Shown here: in pieces, positions 60,318 through 64,000 of the stretch
Numbering within the stretch: the first letter of the stretch is position 1
How the letters are laid out: each line of letters opens with the position of its first letter
NCBI GenBank assembly: GCA_001632425.1
Contig: KV425599.1
Location: 100,228 to 164,227, forward strand
Length of the DNA: 64,000 nucleotides
Source: Neolentinus lepideus HHB14362 ss-1
Taxonomy: Eukaryota; Basidiomycota; Agaricomycetes; Gloeophyllales; Gloeophyllaceae
Direction: 5' to 3'
Made by a program: the position numbers and the translations under genes
Notes under the pieces: model-generated
Databases searched by the model: none
What the model was told of the DNA's origin: nothing
What the model saw: the letters and a program-made list of their open reading frames with translations, nothing else

Positions 60318-60909
60318 GAGTCTATTTAGTGGTCGATGACTGTAATGTTTAAACATCCGAATGACTTGTAAGACTGTATCGATTTGTATCCCGTACCCGG
60401 AATGCCTGTGTATTTGACTGAATTCGAATGTGAATAAATTTTAGATTAAACCGTAGCTCACTCTCATACTTAAAACCACTGGGTCCGTATGTATGCGCCA
60501 CTTGGTCTGAATGCGGTTCAGGAGATGCCGAATCCGGAAGCAGGTATATACTGGACATCCGTGCTGGCCGTTAACGCGTTGCTACTCGACAATCAGATAG
60601 TGTCTCTTCCTTCTCCGCAGTCTGATATATCTCTAAACCCGCTTGAGGAAGAGCAACAAACAGGTTGAAGGAACCAGCGCTCCAGCGATGCGACAGGCTT
60701 GCGCGAGAATATCGGATGGATGAACGTCCACCTGTTAGGACAACGCGTCAAACAAGGGCTTGAAGGAGAAAAACCTCAAAAGAAGTGTAAAGTTTTCACA
60801 AGCTGCTCTCGGGGAAATTGAAATTGTGAGTCTGATATGTACTAGCAGTCCCTGACTGACGTGAAGTGCAAGGCTACAGGACGTCTGAGTGATGATATTG
60901 CGTCAAATA
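60318..60909. other. Intergenic region after the repeat-exon gene
   Basis: About 590 bp. The first 250 bp are probably the 3' UTR and terminator of the repeat-exon gene. A piece ending at 60825 reads GLKEKNLKRSVKFSQAALGE before a GTGAGT donor-like site and may belong to the candidate below. Confidence 0.35.
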
Positions 60910-61345
60910 ATGGCATTTTTGTCTGATCCTCCACGAAAGGTTTATGCTCGAGAGAAGGATGAAGTGACCACACTAATAGCAGACCTCCTCACCAACGCGT
61001 CAGCCGATGCTCCAGAAGACTGTTTCTTAGCCTCCGCTCCCATCCGATAAGTAGCAAAGCCCACACAACGCAGCAGCAACCTAGTCTCCCACATTTGATC
61101 ACGACCCTCTTTTCAAAGGATTCAGAAGCACAGTCAACATCAGCGCTAGCATCACCCAGCCGAAGGTCAAGATGATCGACCTGCAGTCGAATGGGGCTAC
61201 AGGCGATAGCGCAATTGCTACGATCGTTTCGGATAACATCTGGCCCACAACTGTCGTTAGCGAAGCTCAGTGGCGTCTAACGAGTCCTGTCGTTGGAGGC
61301 GAAGGAGTGATCAGGGTCTCCGCGAACTCATTATCTTATCAATAA
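60910..61345 (+). pseudogene. Candidate relic of an unrecognised gene
   Basis: Two protein-like frames lie end to end. 60910-61050 reads MAFLSDPPRKVYAREKDEVT, TLIADLLTNASADAPEDCFL and stops at TAA directly inside a donor-like ATAAGTAGC. After a CAACCTAG acceptor, 61085-61345 reads SPTFDHDPLFKGFRSTVNIS, ITQPKVKMIDLQSNG and NIWPTTVVSEAQWRLTSPV. If one base before TAAGT had been lost, a normal phase-0 donor would have existed, but the implied intron (about 37 nt) is short. No family was recognised and the reading may be chance. Confidence 0.3.
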
Positions 61346-61407
61346 CTCGCTGACTGTCTAGTACTTTATGACCCAGTCATCTTCCCTCCTTATCCCCTCA
61401 CACCCCA

Positions 61408-62757
61408 ATGTCGACCCCACCACTGCCCTCGACGTCGCTGCACACCTTACGTGTGTGCCCGACGCTCATGAACTCGTCCTGCGCGTGGGCCTCCGACTTG
61501 AAGGACTTGATGGCGCTGTATAACTGCAAGTGGACAGGCGCGGTCGTGTGCAGAACAGCGACGCGGCATGGGTTCAGGGAGGGCGAGGAGCACGGGGTGA
61601 GTGTCCAATATTGCCTCAAGACACCTGTCTTGGAACTGGGTTACTATAAGATAGAACTACCGTGGAGGTAATCGATAGTCACTGCGTGATCAAGTGGAAT
61701 GTGGCTATGGAAGAACCACGAGCCATCGGTCCAGGTATATTCGTATCCTCACTTTCTCTTTATACCTCTACATCTCCAGAAAATAGAGCCAAGTCTGACT
61801 AACCTCATTTCCTTCGTTATGGACCAGGTTGTATTCGGCAAAGACATGTCAGATGCAACTCTGACAACCCTCAACACTTATGGCTACGCCCCCTCTCCGC
61901 TCTCCCAATACCTGACCTGGATCAAGCAAGTGTTCTCCAATGCGCCTCCTTCTACAAATCCATCCAAGCCCTTCATCATCAGCATAACCTCCAACGACCC
62001 CAGAGAGCTCAAAGAAATGATTGAAACCATCCAGACCTTCCGCCGCGAAATCGGTGACATCCCTTCCTCCTCTTCCTCTTCCTCCCCCTCCTCCTCCCCT
62101 TCCAGTTCGACCTGCCGCATCGGCATCGAACTCAACACCTCCTGCCCTAACATGGGCCCCTCGCATCCACCGCCTTCCTACACCCCCACGCTCCTCCTCC
62201 CACTCCTCACCGTCCTCGCAGACGCATTCAAGGCGGACCGGACCCTCACCATCGGCCTGAAGCTCCCGCCGTTCGTATACCGCGGGCAGTTTGACGCGAT
62301 GATCGGCGCGACGCACATGTTTACGTTCAGATCCCCGGAGAGCGGAGAGGAAACGAATCCCTTTGCGTACTATGCGTCGACGAATACGCTGGGATCGGCG
62401 CTGATGTTCAATGACATGTCGCATATGGACGCACCGTCGTTTGTTCCTCCACAAACGTCCTCTTCAGAGTCGCCATCGCCGTACGCGCTGTCAATAGGTG
62501 GTCTCGCCGGCGCGCCATTACATCCGCTGGCGCTCGGCAACGTCTTCACGTTCAGGTCTCTACTGGCGACCTACCCCTCGCCCGCGATCCGGCGCATCAA
62601 GATCGTGGGCATCGGTGGTGTCGTTGGCGGGGACGGCCTAAAACGTATGCAAACGGCCGGTGCATCTGTCGTGGCGTGTGCAAGTATTTTTGGGAGGGAG
62701 GGTGTCGCCGCGTTCGTGCGGATCGCGAGTGAAGTTGGGTGGAAAAGCGCCGAATAA
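61408..62757 (+). CDS. Dihydroorotate dehydrogenase, class 1A-like (cytosolic, FMN-dependent)
   Basis: Oxidises dihydroorotate to orotate in pyrimidine synthesis; class 1A enzymes are cytosolic and use fumarate. Exon 1 (61408-61596) gives LMNSSCAWASDLKDLMALYN and TGAVVCRTATRHGFREGEEH. Exon 2 (61828-62757) gives VVFGKDMSDATLTTLNTYGY, PSKPFIISITSNDPRELKEM, then IGIELNTSCPNMG with the Cys that serves as catalytic base in class 1A. TIGLKLPPFVY, LSIGGLAGAPLHPLALGNVF and IKIVGIGGVVGGDGLKRMQT form the FMN/phosphate site; the end is GREGVAAFVRIASEVGWKSA. About 372 residues. A Ser-rich insert (62063-62110) precedes the active site. The 231-nt intron is longer than most here. True substrate use is inferred; some fungal paralogues of this class have no assigned function. 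Confidence 0.82.
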
Positions 62758-62871
62758 CTTGGATTACATTGCTCTTGTAGTAGATAGCCCGAGGGTTTGG
62801 TGTAAATGGAACTTCTGCTGGTCTTCATGTTGCTGCACACTAGTGAGACAAGTAATGAGTGTCCAGAAATA

Positions 62872-62949
62872 AGGGCAAATATGGATAAATGTTCGGAAGC
62901 TTCTGAGCATGTGCACTGAACTTTGCGAACATGTATCCATATTTGCCCT
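62872..62949. repeat. 24-bp inverted repeat beside the thiolase relic
   Basis: The arms 62872-62895 and 62926-62949 (ends ATATTTGCCCT) are reverse complements at 23 of 24 positions with a 30-nt spacer. They sit directly before the thiolase relic at 62964. A hairpin or a small inserted element is possible. Confidence 0.85.
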
Positions 62950-62963
62950 CATGGGCCAGATCT

Positions 62964-63172
62964 AACGTCGCAAAGGAGTACAACATACAACATCTCTCGC
63001 ACGGTGCAGGACGAGTTCGCCGCACACTCATTCCAAAAAGGCCTCCGCAGCGCAGAAGGCGGGCAAGTTCAAAGCGGAGATCGTCCCGGTGAAGGTGAAG
63101 TGGACGGGAGAGGAGAAGGATATCGTGGTGGATGCGGACGACGCGACCGACAAGATGAAACTGGCTATATAA
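62964..63172 (+). pseudogene. Fragment of an acetyl-CoA acetyltransferase (thiolase) gene, frameshifted
   Basis: About 60 codons from the middle of a thiolase. The pieces are NVAKEYN, then ISRTVQDEFAAHSFQ, then KASAAQKAGKFKAEIVPVKV and KWTGEEKDIVVDADD, each in a different frame. The first break is a 7-bp tandem duplication (ACAACAT at 62980-62986 and 62987-62993). The second is one extra A in an A-run (63035-63039). After DADD the thiolase match ends (ATDKMKLAI, TAA 63170-63172). Neither end of the gene is present nearby, so this is a captured or decayed fragment, not a working gene. Confidence 0.85.
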
Positions 63173-63206
63173 ATGTGCATTTTCACCGGTTGCGATACAC
63201 CAGGAT

Positions 63207-63283
63207 ACGTGGTGAAAAGTACTACGCATTCACCACGTTGCCTGGTTTTATTAACTAGTTTTCCGGGTTACGAACGTGGTGAA
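63207..63283. repeat. Three copies of ACGTGGTGAA, one inverted
   Basis: ACGTGGTGAA occurs at 63207-63216 and 63274-63283; its reverse complement TTCACCACGT lies at 63229-63238. The first two form a 10-bp inverted repeat with a 12-nt loop. It lies in gene-free DNA between the thiolase relic and the last gene. Confidence 0.6.
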
Positions 63284-63431
63284 TTTAACCCGTTCGCGGG
63301 TCCCCAGTAACGCCATTGATTGGCACAAAGGTGTCGAGATGAGACCGCGCCATCAGCTCTAAAACATAGAATTATGCTTGCGCTAAAGAGTGCTCAAGAT
63401 ATCAAGAAACTTGCGGCCCTAAGCAGATGCA

Positions 63432-64000
63432 TCACTGCTCGGATACAAGAAATTTATCGAGTCTCTTCCTGAGCGGATGATCAGCCCGAACCCCGCAAGT
63501 CCTCAAGCACATAGCCAGCTCATTTGCCAGCCTTCTTCTCTCGTCCTCATCCCCACCCTTAGACTCCAGAAGCTCCTTCACAGATCTTGCCAATCTGCCC
63601 TTGGGACCAGGGCTCTTATCCCCATTCGAGGGAGGAGGCCTCTTGTTCTTGCCGCCCTTCTTCTTCACTTTCGGTATAGCCAAGAGCGGTTCGATACAAT
63701 CGATCCTAAATCTTCTGTACGCCAGTGAGAGCAGCGGGACAACTCTGTCTGGGGGACTGGCCGCCTCGGCGTACGATTCAGCTTGAGCAAGGAGCTCGGC
63801 CGACCCGCCGTCCACGTACCCCCACTTCCTTAGCTCCTCCGTCCTGCGCTCCTTCAGCCTCTGCGAGATCTTCTCGCGGTTGTCCCCCTCCGTGATCGTC
63901 TTCGCGACCGCGTCGAGCACATCGTTGAGGCGCAGCCACCCGCGGTCCTCGTCCACCGCGCGCTTGACGTAGTGCCGGTTCACGTAGTTCAGCAAGCGAT
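63432..64000 (-). CDS. C-terminal part of an unrecognised protein (cut by the right edge)
   Basis: An open frame entering from the right edge and ending at the stop 63432-63434. It reads LLNYVNRHYVKRAVDEDRGW, LRLNDVLDAVAKTITEGDNR, EKISQRLKERRTEELRKWGY, then PDRVVPLLSLAYRRFRIDCI, a Lys/Pro-rich basic stretch (KVKKKGGKNKRPPPSNGDKS), and RRRLANELAMCLRTCGVRAD ending KRLDKFLVSEQ. It is helical and highly charged, and intronless in the visible part. I do not recognise the family. The upstream part lies outside the window, so the true start is unknown. Confidence 0.65.
   Translation of the reverse strand, partial: RLLNYVNRHYVKRAVDEDRGWLRLNDVLDAVAKTITEGDNREKISQRLKERRTEELRKWGYVDGGSAELLAQAESYAEAASPPDRVVPLLSLAYRRFRIDCIEPLLAIPKVKKKGGKNKRPPPSNGDKSPGPKGRLARSVKELLESKGGDEDERRRLANELAMCLRTCGVRADHPLRKRLDKFLVSEQ

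Noticed and set aside
62840..63229. 129-codon minus-strand frame over the thiolase relic
   Set aside because: Antisense shadow; the plus strand shows clear thiolase pieces.

Overview
The window is nuclear DNA of a filamentous basidiomycete, most likely a wood-decaying Agaricomycete. Genes are dense, on both strands, and cut by many introns of about 50-65 nt with GT..AG ends. A GH43 exo-beta-1,3-galactanase carrying a CBM35 module (a design best known from Phanerochaete) and a secreted GH16 glucanase fit a white-rot-like fungus. The species cannot be named from sequence alone. All spliced models below were assembled by eye from reading frames, splice signals and family motifs.

Layout. 1-5.8 kb (minus): the N-terminal half of a large hybrid histidine kinase with a kinase-like domain and a P-loop ATPase domain, cut by the left edge, then the mRNA-export helicase SUB2. 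6.3-7.8 kb: a mitochondrial dicarboxylate carrier. 8.1-10.1 kb (minus): the galactanase. 11.3-13.5 kb: the ribosome-biogenesis helicase ROK1. 14.6-16 kb: an HMG-box factor. 16.2-18.5 kb (minus): the CCA-adding enzyme. 18.7-23.3 kb: a small fungal DUF gene with a suspicious in-frame stop, a GST-fold protein and VAC8. 24.4-25.9 kb: GH16. 26.5-28.9 kb: a SprT/GCNA-like protease with SUMO-binding motifs. 29.2-31.8 kb: an ER acetyl-CoA transporter. 32-36.1 kb: a GYF-domain protein. 36.3 kb: an intron-containing tRNA-Lys(CUU). 36.7 kb: ribosomal protein S29 (uS14). 37.7-41.5 kb (minus): PUF4. 42.8-46.4 kb (minus): a UVRAG/Vps38-like PI3-kinase subunit. 46.7-48.3 kb: an unrecognised acidic protein. 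48.8-50.6 kb (minus): spliceosomal MFAP1 with a zinc knuckle and RS tail. 50.7-51.2 kb: a broken INO80C/Ies6-like gene. 52.8-53.6 kb (minus): TRAPPC5. 53.8-56.7 kb: a BTB protein. 57.3-60.3 kb: an unrecognised gene made of eight tandem repeated exons. 61.4-62.8 kb: a class 1A-like dihydroorotate dehydrogenase. 63 kb: a thiolase relic. 63.4-64 kb (minus): the end of an unknown gene.

Most of the window is housekeeping: RNA processing (SUB2, ROK1, CCA1, MFAP1, tRNA, PUF4, S29), membrane traffic and autophagy (VAC8, UVRAG, TRAPPC5, GYF) and transport. The right third (50.6-64 kb) is different: two broken genes, simple-sequence DNA, several inverted repeats and the repeated-exon gene, all signs of recent turnover.

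The strongest candidate for something new is the gene at 57322-60317. Its ten exons all join in phase 0. Eight of them each carry one copy of a 21-nt block (encoding ETTLPGL) that is identical in seven copies and differs by one base in the eighth, while the flanking codons have drifted. Units 2-4 and 5-7 form a duplicated three-exon block of about 557 bp. A perfect 20-bp inverted repeat lies just upstream of its TATA box.
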